Assembly: GCF_020882245.1 (NCBI RefSeq) | Contig: NC_083598.1 | Span: forward strand, 55,341,858 to 55,405,857 | From: Rhopalosiphum padi | Lineage: Eukaryota; Arthropoda; Insecta; Hemiptera; Aphididae | Direction: 5' to 3' | DNA: 64,000 nucleotides | Shown here: piece by piece, positions 1-12,046 of the stretch | How the letters are laid out: each line of letters starts with the position of its first letter | How positions within the stretch are numbered: the stretch's first letter is position 1 | The notes under the pieces: model-generated | The model's database searches: none | What the model saw: the letters and a program-made list of their open reading frames with translations, nothing else | What the model was told of the DNA's origin: nothing | Translations under genes and position numbers: made by a program

Positions 1-3000
1 ATTCCTCGTAAAAGTTTCCTACAGACGAGTTTTCTAAAAGGTTTTTTTCTCTCTCGCCTCCCCCCCTCTTTCTCACTCATACACTCATTCTGTTATCCGC
101 TGACACTGCGCGCCGACGTCCTTCTATAGAAATTTTCTTTGCGTGAGAATTAAGACACATGTCTCTTTTATATATAATATATATTAGTATTATATTATAT
201 AATATAATTATTTATAATTCAATTTATTATAATATACAATTTGTTTATGAGAACAGTACTATGGACTTCGCTAGCCGGTTTTGATGGACGTTCAATGTTT
301 TATATTGTAAATAATATTGTATAGTATGTCACAATAATAAATAGAAATATAGCAGCTGACACTGTCGAGTTTTTCCAAAATTGTTGTTCTTTAATGAAGG
401 AGATACATTTCATATATTATGTATTTAATGGAATCATAATATTAATGTGAAACTGAAACTTTAGATACGTCCGGTATGACTTTTGTCTGACGAGTACATT
501 ATTAATATGGACGTATTCAGAATGTGACCTTTGGTTCATACGTCTAATTTGAGATTTTACTCAATAAATTATTCATATCCATAAAAAACCGATTCTTATC
601 CCAAAATTAAAATATAATAAAGATACATATGATCAATAATGTATTAATGGTTATAGTGATTTATACGTCATGTTAAGTGTGCTATAATATAAGAAACTTA
701 AGATTTTAAAATGTAAGCTCAAATACTTAATGATTAATAAGTAATTTAATGTAAAAATTTATACGCATACGTGAGTTGAATTTACGTATTAAATTAATAT
801 TACATTCATAATTTAATCATTTTAAAATTTAAAATAAATACAAAAATACTTAACGCTTAAAATATTTTAACATTGTTTAAGTTGTTTGAATGAATTGAAT
901 AAAATTATAATTTAATACGCTTGTAATATTTAATATTGGTTTAAAAACGATATATATTGTGATATTCATACAATTAATAAAATATGAATAATTATTTTAT
1001 ATGTTGAACAGAAGATATTAATACGTTTTAAATGTAAGAAGTGTGTGATTTTTATTCCGATGATTAAAACAACAGAAAAATCAGAAGAAAGTTATGTTCC
1101 TTCCGTACGTGTGTTACATTTTGAATTTCGATATATCTAGCAACTACCTATTAATATACTTAAAAAATATTAAAATTTAATAGATTTTTATAAGTTTGAA
1201 TTAAATTATAATTAAATACTATTTAGCTATTTCTAGATAAAAATTAATTAGAACATTTTCTAAGCCTGTTATGCAATTATATAGCATAGCTATATTGTCA
1301 CAATTATGCGATATAAAAGCTGTAACTGATTTTTCTGACGGATAAACGGAATAATTGAAACATTTATTAAGCAAATCGAAACTAATTAACTTTATTGCTA
1401 TACGCCTACAAATTAATAATTATATTTTATACCTCTAAGATTCTATGCTTGATTCATGTATTATTAATATATATAATATTATAATTATAATAGGTATATT
1501 ACATATTATTCGTGATGTATTATATTACTAATTTTATATATTATATACTAGAATCGACTAGGAAAGCAAAACCACACGCAACCAATTTAATGCGTTTTTC
1601 GACGTATTTTTCGTCGGAAAATTAAGCAGATGAATTAATACTGACACCACCGCCTCCGGTAGACCTTTTGGGTTGATTACGGCTTCGAGAAACAGACTAA
1701 TTAAAACGAACGAAATTATTGTACATATTATACAACCCCAAAACGACTAAGAATTCCGCCATCTGCAGTATGCTTTATTCCCGGATACTTGATAATATAC
1801 GATATTAATATCTAAGTCGTATCTGTACGATAAATATATTTTTCGCAGTGTACCATGAAATTGTAATATTATACCACATTGCGCTTTGATTATATAAGAA
1901 CTTTTTTAATATTTCATCGATTGATCCGATCTAATAAAAATATAAAATATAGATCTATATGATTCCGATCAATGTTACATCTATCTAGTGTATTATGTAT
2001 ACTAATGCACTAAAGAACGACTTTGCTTATTAAATATTATAATATATGTTATTATAACAATAATAGGTGTAATATAATGTTCATTATTGAAACTGCGGCG
2101 ACGGTGAGTTTACGATTTTATAATCGTATACGCATCTACCAACTGTCAATACAGTTATTGTTAAGATGCTTTCTTTTGAAATTACACGTCGATATTCAAG
2201 CTCTTCGGTTTTGAATCATCTAACTTAAGATATTAAAAAATCAAATTAGATATTGCACTGAAAAAAAAACTACGCCATTTTTTTTCGGCGAGCATACGTA
2301 CAAATGGCACCCAAATCAAACGTTCCACCCTCGCGCGTGTGTGCACCGGACGAAGGGTGGAAAAAATACGCGTCATCCACCATTATCGGTTTAATTGGTT
2401 GGCCATAATCGATTGCTGCGAATCGGCGTCGGTGGAAGTGGTAGATGTTATACTGTTATAATAGTATGTACTCAAAACACGACGAGGGACGTCGAGACGA
2501 TATCTATACCGAGAAATACAATTTAAAACGTCACGATGAAATGTGTCATGCTTTATGCGTAAAGATTGGAATAATATTCTCTTAAAATCTTTGTTATTGG
2601 TATATTAATTTTTATACCGTTAAAAATTGGAAAAATGCACTTAATATTATAACGTTAAAAGCTCTTATAGTATGAGAAAGCTCTCAGGCTCGAAGTCCAA
2701 TTTAAATCGTTTTTTTTTTAAACAATCGGTCTTTTAATTATAATTTTCTTATACAATATAACATTGATCTTTTTAGTACTCGGCACTTGTGTATTAAGTT
2801 TTTAACAATAATATAACAAAATATTCTTATAACAACAAATCGCTTTTGTGTAAATCGCCATAAACGTGGAAGGTATAATTATTTAAAAGCAAAACAACAG
2901 AGTATAATAAAAAATTAGTTTTTGATTTAAAAAACAATTGAAAATATAAAATCGATAAAATAAAGTACCTATAACCTTACAAAGGAAAATAAAACCCCAG

Positions 3001-3500
3001 GTTTCACTTAACTGATGAATCAAATATCAAATAATAAATAAGCACAAAGCATTTTTGTATTTTTTTTCGGCGTTTTTTTTTATCTATGTTTTGAATTATT
3101 CTACACGTACAATAAATTGTGCTAAGTATATTAAAAAAAAATTGTTTAAACTAAATTTGTATTTATTCTTTTCTCTAAATCAATGATTCTGTTTTGTTCG
3201 CCAAAACTGTTTACTATTCGGTTTATATTCATCGTATTCCAATTCATAAGACATTTATAAAATCATAAAAATCCGAACTCAAGTAATGTAATATTAAACA
3301 CGTACATATAAACAAAAAATAACTGTTTAAAATAGCCAAGTGAAAAAACTGCGCTTAAAAACCTTGTTATATGTAATATTCGCTCATTAACATAAGAGAA
3401 AAGGGGGTCGTTTAGACGTGGCATCCCGGAAACAATAGGGGACCCTCTAGAATCACAGGTCATTAATGGAAAACAATACAACCTGAACGCACTCGCGTTA
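1..3500. other. AT-rich non-coding stretch, left edge
   Basis: No gene is recognised here. A C/T-rich tract runs from about 41 to 100 and is followed by a GC-richer patch near 100-120. Smaller CpG-bearing patches lie at about 1570-1720 and 2265-2450. A plus-strand sequence matching a splice donor (GACG|GTGAGT, intron starting at 2104) lies in one short GC-richer spot, but I see no convincing exon upstream of it. The rest is AT-rich with poly(A)/poly(T) runs. Intron or intergenic DNA is the likely identity. Confidence 0.6.
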
Positions 3501-3513
3501 ATAAACCACTCAC

Positions 3514-3590
3514 CTGCGATTGTTTTCCGTGTTGTTGCGCCCGTACAAGTGTGCCGTTGTTCTACGTGCGATAGGTACTTGTCAGACTAG
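3514..3590 (-). other. Candidate non-coding first exon with strong splice donor (minus strand)
   Basis: On the minus strand this segment ends in CAG|GTGAGTGG, a full match to the metazoan 5' splice site, with the intron beginning at 3513. The segment is GC-richer than its surroundings and has no long open frame, so it would be untranslated leader. The start at about 3590 is a guess from the composition change. A second donor with the same CAG|GTGAGT core lies 0.9 kb upstream at 4408, so the two may be alternative first exons of one gene whose body lies left of the window. No family assignment is possible. Confidence 0.35.
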
Positions 3591-3788
3591 ATTAAATTAA
3601 AAAATAAAACACACGTATAAACACTCGCAAACGTATTCACGTATACATAATGCTATAATGTGTGTGTTCTCTCCTCTCCTCCTTTGCGCTTATTTAATTT
3701 TTCTAATAACTGTTGACAGCATTTTGATGCAAATTTAGTTTTAATTTTCCACGTAATTTAAAAAAAAAATTGAAAATTTTCCGAATCA

Positions 3789-3806
3789 ATATATATATAT
3801 ATATAT
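3789..3806. repeat. (AT)n microsatellite
   Basis: Nine AT dinucleotide units in an AT-rich stretch; a simple repeat with no visible function. Confidence 0.9.
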
Positions 3807-4407
3807 TATCTACTAAGCAAAGTCGTTAAAAATAACTTTACATAATTTCGTGTTCGTAAGAATACGAACAAACCACGATCGTTTCGACGATTTGTTACAA
3901 GAATTAGTCACATTCAAATAATTCACGCCACAACTGTAAAAATGAGTCCAATCAACTTGTGTGTTTTAGATCGAAAAAAAATTATTTTCCGTCAGAACGA
4001 TAATGTTTAAAATTAATGCAACTCATTACTGTCGTTTACACGAAACAACGACTAATAACGGACTGAAACAGATCGATCCTACATATTATAATTTATAATA
4101 ATAACAATAATATTAACATCGTATACAACGACACAAACACGACGAAGTGGACATATCGACGTTCGACGAGTACTAACTTTCTACCGTTTACTACTATATA
4201 TTATATACTATATACACTATACGATCGTAGTAATGTCGTTGTTATAAACCATCTATTTAGACGAACGAACGAATAGTATATGATTTCTGAACAACGCCTA
4301 AAAAAGCAATAGTTTCTCGTGCAGAGTTCGCGTTCAATAAAAAACAAATAGCTTACAATACGACGAGTGTGATGAGTAATAATTAAAAACCGTTTTCGGC
4401 GACTCAC

Positions 4408-4545
4408 CTGGGTACGGGCTATAATATTATATCTCCTGCCGACGACCGACCCGGACCATAGACGAAACGAAGACTGCGCCGGACTGGGACCGGATTTCTC
4501 GGCGGTTCCCACACCGAGTCGGGCTCGGACGTGCGTGTGTGTCAA
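4408..4545 (-). other. Candidate 5' exon ending in a consensus splice donor (minus strand)
   Basis: The minus strand reads ...CCCAG|GTGAGTCG with the exon's last base at 4408. This is a near-perfect donor at the edge of a CpG island, which is what a first exon of a housekeeping or developmental gene looks like. The only ATG close to the donor opens a very short frame that stops before it, so the exon is probably untranslated leader. The 5' limit is unknown; 4545 marks only the nearest part of the island. The acceptor would lie at lower coordinates and was not identified. Confidence 0.4.
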
Positions 4546-4577
4546 ACCGGGTGTATATTGTTATTACGAACGGCAAC

Positions 4578-4600
4578 GTGTGTGTGTGTGTGTGTGTGTG
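4578..4600. repeat. (GT)n microsatellite
   Basis: About 11 GT units inside the CpG island, followed by a short G run. Confidence 0.95.
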
Positions 4601-4812
4601 GGGGACATCCGACGTGCTCATCCCTCTGTGTTGTAGTGCGCGCGGCGTTCGGCGGGGCAACCGGTTTGCTGGGAAGACGATCGGCGCGCACCGGTCAAGC
4701 GCAAAGGGTTGCACAACAACGGCGGCCGCGGGCAACCGGTTTGGTCCCATTGTCCACTCGCGGGGTCGTAAATAATAATAATAATAATGACGATAATAAT
4801 ACCTATGCACTC

Positions 4813-4839
4813 GCACACACACACATACACACACACACG
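4813..4839. repeat. (CA)n microsatellite
   Basis: Interrupted CA repeat with one T interruption, in the CpG island. With the GT tract at 4578 it forms an opposite-orientation pair about 215 bp apart. Confidence 0.9.
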
Positions 4840-5280
4840 TTTGCCGGCGGACCTAACCGCCTTTAAGTACGAAAAACTGGTCTTGGAACGCAGTCGCAGA
4901 CGCGCAAGGGACAGTTGCCGCTCGTTCGCGCGTCGTCCGAACACACGCGGACCGCCGTTCAATGGCCGGAAGCGACGTTATGACCCTAATATTCTCACGA
5001 TTTTCAAAAGGTCCCTCCGTTTTTTGTGCAATCCGAATTTAACGTCCGCGTCCGAATAATAATAATAATAATAATAAGCGTACTACCGTGTGCGTATATA
5101 GGTACCTATATAATATAATAATATAATAAAATAGGAGTTCGCGATGACGTGCGCACATGCCGCGTACAGTATTAGTGTGTTGCTCCATATATCGCAACAG
5201 GCGACCGATTTCCGAAACGAACATCCGTATATCGGAGGACTTTCGCGGGTGAGCCGCCGCGACTGGTTGCTCTGTGGGCA

Positions 5281-5751
5281 GTCGTGATGAACTGTTAAAT
5301 TATATTATATTATTATTAACGGTGATTAGACGAAGCGTTAACTGCCGCGCGACTGTAAAGAAAAATATTATAATATCATATTATTGTCGTAGGTAATATT
5401 GGCGCGGAAGACGTCATTATAATATAACATTAACGTTGATGAAAATAATTGTCAATTATTGGATATAAACGCATATTTTTTCTATGATTTAATAATGATA
5501 TTCTGTTTTTTACGAGATGCAAAACATAAATTATTTTGTTTAATTTTGATTACTATTAACGATAGTATACCTTAAAAAAATCATTAGATATTATGCCCAA
5601 GACGTATAACAAATTTGATGGCCGATCACCATAGTCTTCCGAATTTTTTTCGCAGTCCACCACTGACCCCCCTGTATATAATAATGCGATGTATCGGTCA
5701 TGGTGTATTTTTCAATCTTTCACTCGTAACAGTACTGTTTGAGCAGCCGAT
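5281..5751. other. Short AT-rich spacer
   Basis: AT-rich DNA with a GC-moderate patch from about 5610. At 5640-5658 a T run followed by CGCAG resembles a plus-strand splice acceptor, and the 28 codons after it are open to a TGA. Nothing supports a further exon, so this stays an observation rather than a gene call. Confidence 0.4.
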
Positions 5752-5876
5752 TTAATATATCTTCGATTCACAATACGCCACATATTGTATTCCTTCATCC
5801 CACTGCCGAGTGTTATTCATGTATCGGCGGATCTGTACAACTCCTCGCACGAATCGTATAATAATGTTCTCACCAC
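5752..5876 (-). CDS. Possible terminal coding exon, unknown protein
   Basis: On the minus strand a T-rich tract ends in TTTAG at 5877-5881, and the next 125 nt are open to a TAA at 5752. Codon use is purine-first in about 25 of 42 codons, above chance, and the segment is GC-richer than its flanks. The predicted peptide is soluble-looking with a basic middle (RGVVQIRRYM) and ends in CESKIY. No family is recognised. No upstream exon was found in this window, and the acceptor's polypyrimidine tract is modest. It may be a chance frame in a conserved non-coding patch. Confidence 0.22.
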
Positions 5877-5959
5877 CTAAACAAATATACATGTACATAA
5901 ACAGTCGGTATAATCGACCCGAATGTGTATACAAAAATAAGTATCAAGTAAATTATGAT

Positions 5960-6950
5960 TGCATTCAAAATTAATAAGTTTTTCGAAATTATTATCGTAA
6001 TAGTCCTTAATACAGAAGCATTCGGTGTTTGTCGCACGAAATCAATATACCGAAGATTTTTTAACAGTTAATACTTATAGCATTATGAGTTCACCGATAA
6101 CACCACGGAATAATATATGTTTTTAACACAGCAACAAACAATGAAATATAATAAATTTACAAATAACAGACACGTGTACTTCTGCGAAACATAATAAAAA
6201 AATATTCGAAGTTCAATCATTTTGAAGTTGAGTCACTTTATATTACCAGAAATGTATGTAAGTCTCTTCCACGAATTCCTGTTTATACTGCAACAATTAA
6301 TCGGTTGTTATTGACGTTTGATAAACACCAGAAAATACCGAATTACAATAAATAATAACTTCATACAAGAAACAATATTTAGAAGAAAATTCAAATTTAA
6401 ATGATACGTACGTCGTAAAATATTACCTATGGTTGATTGAACTCAATAACAGGACGCCATACGCTGACATTAACTAAACACGTCCTTCTGACAGAAAACA
6501 GAAAACTCAGCTCCATGTTTCCATTACAGTGGATTTTAAGCTAAAATTCGTGATTAAATCACATAATAACTATAAAATATTATTAAACAATTAGTAGAGG
6601 TTATTAAAACAATGATAAATATTTAGTTACAAATTAGATTTTAATAAATGCTAGAAAAATTCAATAAGTTATTTGATGTTATTTATTTGATGTTAATTAT
6701 TAGGAAAATAACTGCTAAATACCGCGATACTCGTCACAATTTTTTTAAAATATTGTTTGAATAAAATAACACCATCGTATATCGTTTTAATTTATAATGA
6801 TAAAATAATAATTATAATATTATTTATTGCTCTTTATGTATCATCCCCATTCATTTTATAATATTTTACTAATCATTATTATAACTGTACAGATTCTCAT
6901 TAAAAACGTTTCCGGTTTCGCCAATAGAACAAATTATAAACAATACACAT
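5960..6950. other. AT-rich non-coding stretch
   Basis: I see no gene, RNA or repeat family that I can support here. The stretch is AT-rich throughout, with short poly(A) runs. Confidence 0.55.
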
Positions 6951-6954
6951 ATTT

Positions 6955-7013
6955 TGTTTCACGAGTAAATAAATAACATGTTTTGTTACACGAGTAAATA
7001 AATAATAACATGT
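6955..7013. repeat. Imperfect tandem duplication, about 28 bp unit, two copies
   Basis: The words ACGAGTAAATAAATA and AACATGTTT each occur twice in the same order, once from about 6961 and once from about 6990, with a 3 bp insertion (ATA) in the second copy. It is a small local duplication. Confidence 0.8.
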
Positions 7014-7421
7014 TTCGTGCTCTTAAAAACATATAAGGTTTGTGGAATAACGCCTACGATGTAAAACCAACAGGTGTATAATTCATTGTTGTTCTGAACT
7101 TCTTAATTAATACACCAAAGACATGAAACGATCGACCAGCAGATCATTATGGTTTACAGTGTGTAAAACAATCGACGTACAAGGGTGTTTTTCATGCCCA
7201 AAAATATGTTTTTAGCATCTTTGGCATTTAAAAAAGTGTTGCCATACGTCGTGAAGGTAAATTATCAACTATATAATATTATGCAATATAATATTATATT
7301 TATTAATATTTTTTATATAAATGTGATTATTGATTATTCCAGTTTATGTAGAAACAATCGTAGCGTTGCAAAGAATGTATATGATTTTCTTTTACGAGAA
7401 AAATTAAAACGTAAGTACATA

Positions 7422-7992
7422 CAGGGTGCTCCAAAAAGAACGCTTTTTTTTAAATTAGCTAAAAAAACATTTTTTTTTTTTCGAAAAATTACAAAAAATG
7501 ATACCTACAGTTTCAGTATAACATTCGGTTTATGTATGAAAAATAATATTATTCGATTGTTTTCCACTAGCTTGTTGTTATGTGCCAAAGTGCGGTCGAA
7601 AAAATTAACAATAACTGCTCTCAGTTCTCTGGTGAGTTTCAGACGCCTTAACCTAACCAGAGTCTTTGAGATTAACAGCTAAACCAGTTTTTTTCAAATT
7701 TTTTATTAGCTAACGAATTGATGACACATTGGGAGAAGTGTCCAATCCGAGTAAGTTACAAAATCGTCTCATAGTCTCCGCACCACTTTCGTTAGTTTGG
7801 TAAAAAGTCTTAACAACCAACACACTATTGTTTCAATTGACATTCGGTCCACGGTGACACTTGACAAAAACTGATTACACAGCAACAAACCGGAATGATA
7901 GTAGATTAAAAAAAATGATAAGAAAAATTTTGTAAATATAAAAACAAAAAAAAATTGTAATCGATAAAAAGCGTTATTTTTGGGACACCCTA
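7422..7992 (-). mobile_element. TA-flanked Tc1/mariner-like non-autonomous element
   Basis: The left end starts CAGGGTGCTCCAAAAAG and the right end, read on the minus strand, starts TAGGGTGTCCCAAAAA. The two 22 bp terminal inverted repeats agree at most positions and converge on ...AACGC. TA dinucleotides abut both ends (7420-7421 and 7993-7994), the target site of Tc1/mariner transposases. At 571 bp it is far too short for a complete transposase. A broken N-terminal coding remnant lies inside on the minus strand, so this is an internally deleted derivative rather than a captured unrelated sequence. The ends are recent enough to be read easily. Confidence 0.72.
7607..7843 (-). pseudogene. Broken mariner-type transposase N-terminus (helix-turn-helix region)
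   Basis: Starting from the ATG at 7843 on the minus strand, the reading frame shifts by one base about 40 nt in. It then reads YQTNESGAETMRRF, TSPNVSSIR, a stop, LIK, TG..VNLK..G and a second stop, followed by KASETHQRTE. The pattern of an N-terminal recognition helix, then SPNVSSIRRLI.K....TG and G(R).K...TH, is the layout of the bipartite helix-turn-helix DNA-binding domain of mariner-like transposases. The catalytic DDE/D half is absent. Frame breaks and stops make it non-functional. It lies within TIRs that fit the same superfamily. Confidence 0.55.
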
Positions 7993-7999
7993 TACAATT

Positions 8000-8300
8000 A
8001 GCCCGCGAAACATCTCTAATTACGTACACCTATAGTTATTATCGCACTCGTGCAATATAGAATTGAGTGTACACCAGTACATACAAAGACAAATTGTTTT
8101 ACATGCTATTTCCACATTGTATAGAATTTATTTAATTACATACGTGATTCGAGTGAAAATAAAATCGTAAAAATATTGTCGGGTTCAAGTCCACGACATA
8201 GGCGTTGGTCGTTCAAATGTATCGACTCGAATGAAGATCGTGGTAATTTGTGGCTTCGGTTTGTTTAGAATACTCCTCGCCCCGATTGAGCTGATCGAAA
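8000..8300. other. Spacer between transposon and CpG-rich block
   Basis: A 300 bp AT-moderate spacer. On the minus strand an AATAAA-type hexamer lies near 8130 and could serve the candidate exon ending at 8336. Nothing else is visible. Confidence 0.4.
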
Positions 8301-8335
8301 GCTACTACTGTACACGCGTTACAGTAACATTCATG

Positions 8336-8440
8336 TTATAGCGACGCTATTTTAGCGGTTTGCCGAGGTGGTGCGGCTGCCACCCAACTGTGGACGATAG
8401 TGGAAATCGGTCCAATCGCCAAGACTGATACAAGTGCCAT
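8336..8440 (-). CDS. Possible terminal coding exon of a two-exon gene
   Basis: The minus strand shows a strong acceptor (TTTTTGTTTTCTTCAG|ATGG) with the AG at 8441-8442, then 34 codons open to a TAA at 8336. The peptide begins MALVSVLAIGPIS and ends KIASL, with a hydrophobic first half and a basic C-terminus. Its frame is phase 0 at the splice junction, which matches the phase-0 donor at 9410. Joining them removes a 970 nt intron. No family is recognised. The main doubt is that GC-rich DNA gives open frames by chance. Confidence 0.3.
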   Translation of the reverse strand: MALVSVLAIGPISTIVHSWVAAAPPRQTAKIASL

Positions 8441-8537
8441 CTGAAGAAAACAAAAATCCACGGTAATCTCATATACGATTATTGGTACAAAGCTGTTGCT
8501 AGAAAAGGGTGGGTGACTACAGCGGTGGTGGTGGAGG

Positions 8538-8579
8538 TATATATATATATGTATGTGTGTGTGTGTGTGTGTGTGTGTG
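8538..8579. repeat. Compound (AT)n(GT)n microsatellite
   Basis: AT units followed by a pure GT run of about 12 units. Confidence 0.95.
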
Positions 8580-9410
8580 GAACATACATATATATTGTAT
8601 AATAATATCAGCGGGGACGGAGGTATAGAGGCAGCGGATCCGTTTTGATGGGCGCAATTCTTCTTCGCCAGATGCTTATCTGTTATATTGTAAAAACCCC
8701 TGACGGCTTGACAGACAGTGAAATATGAGGCTCGGGGATTTTGTCTACCGTTCTTTTTGTGCGTGCGCGCGCCCGAGACGTTCCACGCCGTCGAACCCTG
8801 CCGCTTCCTTTTTGCATCCAAAGGAAAACACACCCTGCGCCGTACACCCACCCGCAGTGTACCACCGTCCTCACCACCGTCCGGAGTCCTTGTCACACTC
8901 TCCCTGCCACCACCACGTCCAATGAGCTTCTCACCCGCCGGCACACTCGGTCGTCACTATATATACTGTCTTGTATACCACCGCAGCGCCTCACCCCACC
9001 CACCGTAATATCGTCGAGCTTTCGTTCCAAAAATCCTTCTTCTTCTTCTCTAGACACGAAACTCACACCCCCATCACGGCCGTCTTCCCCCCTACACCGT
9101 CGATCCTAAATCCTTACCATCGGTCCATTATTTATCTCGCTCACTTCTCTCCACCCCGCCGACCAACACGACTAGGTTTTCGCCAGAAAATGTGGCCATT
9201 TGTTTGGGAGCTCGGGAGGTTATGGCTGACGCGTTCGCACAATGACGCCGTTGCGCTTTTCTTACTCAAAACAAACGGATGCTATTAATATTGTATGTTT
9301 TTGAAACGTTTCGTTTACCCGAAAAACTGACGCTCTCGCACGAATCCGCCAGACCCACCACACCGTGATTGATGGACCCCACTGTAGCCACTCCACCACC
9401 GCACTCTTAC

Positions 9411-9572
9411 CGAGAATACAATCGGTAACATCATCTTTTCATCCGCCGCCGAAGCCACCGCCGCTATTACCACTGTTTCAATTATATTCGCGTATGTAGG
9501 CGTGTGACTTGATCGACTAAAATCGTCACTATTCCTTCGGTTAAGTTTGAACTGAATAGGTACTATAGACAT
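9411..9572 (-). CDS. Possible first coding exon of a two-exon gene, unknown protein
   Basis: An ATG at 9572 (minus) opens 54 codons ending at a donor TCTCG|GTAAGA (last exon base 9411). About 35 of 56 codons begin with a purine, a coding-like bias, and an in-frame stop lies upstream of the ATG. The peptide starts MSIVPIQFKLNRRNSDD and later has a short Ala/Val-rich hydrophobic stretch (IIETVVIAAVASAADE). Joined in phase 0 to the exon ending at 8336 it would give a protein of about 88 residues. No homologue is recognised. RNA evidence would be needed to separate this from a chance frame in CpG-rich DNA. Confidence 0.3.
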
Positions 9573-9599
9573 GTGTAGGATGTTAAAGACGTTCTTGTC

Positions 9600-12040
9600 G
9601 ATCTTAAAGAATATTTTTCAGACATTTATTTACATATATAGTTCCATTGGTTTACCAATATTGTACTTCTAATTTTTACAGTAGAACCTCTTAACCGAAA
9701 AACTCAAATATAGCTATTAAACACTATTAATTTATATTACTTTACCACACGTCCACATACACGAATTCTTTATTAAAATAATTAATTTTATATTTCATGG
9801 TTGTGGCAACTCGTTTTACTGATCCATTATTCTAGTACGTGAGAAATTTACACATCTCGCCAAAATTTAAAAATATTTTACATAATACATTATAACATAT
9901 AATATGTATATAAATATACATATTTATGTATACAAATGAAAAATTATTTTTATAAAAAATAATGAGAATAACCGGGGAAAAATAATGTATTAACATATTA
10001 CGCAACAGCTAATGATTATAAGAAATGATGAAATAAGTTAAGTTAGAAAAAACTATTTTACTTTACTTACTCGTATTGAATTAAGAATGTGACGTTGATG
10101 GTACTAAACTGACATATAAAATTATGTTTTTAAAGGAATTAAACATATTATTATACAAGAGCTTAATTAATATAGATGATCAAAATAATTTTTACATGGC
10201 TTAATTTTATTTAATTAGTTTAAAAATCATTTTTGAAATAAGATTATTTCAGAAACATACCCTTTGAAGATTTAATTAAGCGCGGGAATAAAGAAACACA
10301 ATAAGTAATGTAAATGAAAATTAATTTTTTTATTTTAATTCGAACCAATAGCATTATTTTATTATCATCTTATAATAATTCCAACTCATGCTCTTAGAGA
10401 GGTTTTAATTTAAAAAAAAAATATATATTTTCATACTACAAGAGTATTGATTACCCACTACAAAATAATACATCGATTTATTGAATTTATTTAATTTATA
10501 AGATTCTATTAAATTATATGATATGACTTTTATAACATTGTGAGACTATTTATCAGATTATATAACCTTTACACATCAGAAACCGCTATTTTTTTAAAAA
10601 TTTTTAAGAATTTCGCCAGTAATTATCTCGTTGTTGTTTTATACATCAATTTATAATGATAAAAGTATCTATCTGCATTTATATGTATTATCGTGGAATA
10701 CTATAATTTATATTTTTTAATATTATTCTTCTATAAATATACCTACACTAGCTGAAAACTTTGGCTTTGCCCTTGCGCATTTTTGAACTAAAATGCAATT
10801 ATTATATATTATATATAGCTCAATAATACTTTATTTATATATTACATATCAAGTTAAAAATTTACATTGTTAATAAATAATTATGATAATTATATTTTAC
10901 CTAATATGTGTATAGATGAATAAAATTTTAAAATACCTAAATTAATATTTTTTAACAACGTTTGTTATAATAATATTTACGCTTGCACGCTTGCATAATA
11001 TACATTTATATATCTCAATAATTCTTTGAGGTATACAATTAATTTTGTTGGTCAATCACTGTATTAGTAATTAAATGGATGCATAAAATAATATTAATTT
11101 GATTAAAATATATTTTTCACTCGTTTATGGACACCTAACTAAAACACTGCCGCTAATTATAATAATTAAACGTTTTATGCAGAATTTTTTTTTTGCTCTT
11201 TTTTGGCCAGAAATTTAAGATATGAACAACTTTACATATATACAATATATATATATATATAGGTGTATGAATAGTTTTCGCTTATCCAAAAATTCTTTAT
11301 ATAAACATTTTACACTTGTGACTTGTAAACATTCAATGTGAGTTAATTAAATAATAATAAATAAATATTATCAAGTACCAAATGCTAAAAATAAATAATT
11401 TTTCCATTTCTAAATATAAATCAATATATTATACCATGAATTATTTTTATTATAAATAAATAATTATGTAAAATCATATGATCCAAAAAAATTAAAGCAA
11501 CAGCTAAAGTAGGTATTTAATACCGTGGAGAAATTAGAATGAATTAATAAAGACAAATGGTTTTATATACAATTATATTTGTGTCCAATCATAATGACTG
11601 AAGAAATTACTATAATATATATATTATATATAATTCCTTTACAAAAGCTGAAAGATGACTATAACAGTAAAATCTATAATCAATTGAAGATAATATATGG
11701 TATATTATAATATTAGGTATATATTGTAATATGAGATATAAAACACAATGTCATATTTTTACTATTTACATAACCACTATAATATGTGGTATTGAACGTA
11801 TCATAGTAGCAACCAGGTACACTATACTTAACAATTATAATAGTTTACGAATAATCAAAATCGTTGCTTAATTTACTACTGAGGGTTAAGAATATAATAC
11901 AATATAAAAATATATTTATAAGATTAGACTTTGTGTAACAATTACTTCCGGACTTGTATAGTATTGTAATATTTTAAATATTTACTTAAATTATACGGTA
12001 AAAAATAAAATAACACAATAAGATGTATCAACATTTTTTT
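9600..12040. other. Long AT-rich non-coding stretch
   Basis: About 2.4 kb of AT-rich DNA with no supported gene. It contains short (TA)n runs, for example near 11245-11262, and many AATAAA words that carry no weight in this composition. Confidence 0.6.
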
Positions 12041-12046
12041 TTTAAT

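Larger units (their letters stand above)
4400..5280. promoter_or_regulatory. CpG-rich island with microsatellites
   Basis: Base composition jumps from strongly AT-rich to CpG-rich at about 4400 and falls back after 5280. The block contains a (GT)n run at 4578-4600, (AAT)n at 4770-4788, (CA)n at 4813-4839 and (AAT)n at 5055-5077. All reading frames on both strands are fairly open because stop codons are rare in this composition, so the short ORFs here are not evidence of protein coding. A minus-strand splice donor closes the left edge at 4408. The best reading is a promoter plus untranslated 5' exon of a minus-strand gene. Confidence 0.5.
8300..9580. promoter_or_regulatory. CpG-rich block with microsatellite
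   Basis: Composition is GC-rich for about 1.3 kb, with CCACC/GGTGG and CCG repeats and a compound AT/GT microsatellite at 8538-8579. Several overlapping frames are open on both strands, as expected for such composition. It may be a promoter-proximal region, a coding region (see the two exon calls on the minus strand) or both. Confidence 0.4.

Noticed and set aside
4427..5059. Several overlapping frames of 78-135 codons in the first CpG island
   Set aside because: They encode His/Thr and Ile/Tyr runs from CA/GT and AAT repeats, on both strands, with no consistent start or domain.
7185..7410. Two exon-like pieces before the mariner-like element (GAAG|GTAAAT at 7257 and TTATTCCAG...AAAC|GTAAGT, 7342-7410)
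   Set aside because: The only open frame of the first piece reads into a stop within three codons of the second, so the two do not form a coding pair.
8176..8200. GGGTTCAAGTCC resembling a tRNA T-loop
   Set aside because: There is no matching acceptor, D or anticodon arm upstream; only the T-loop words match.
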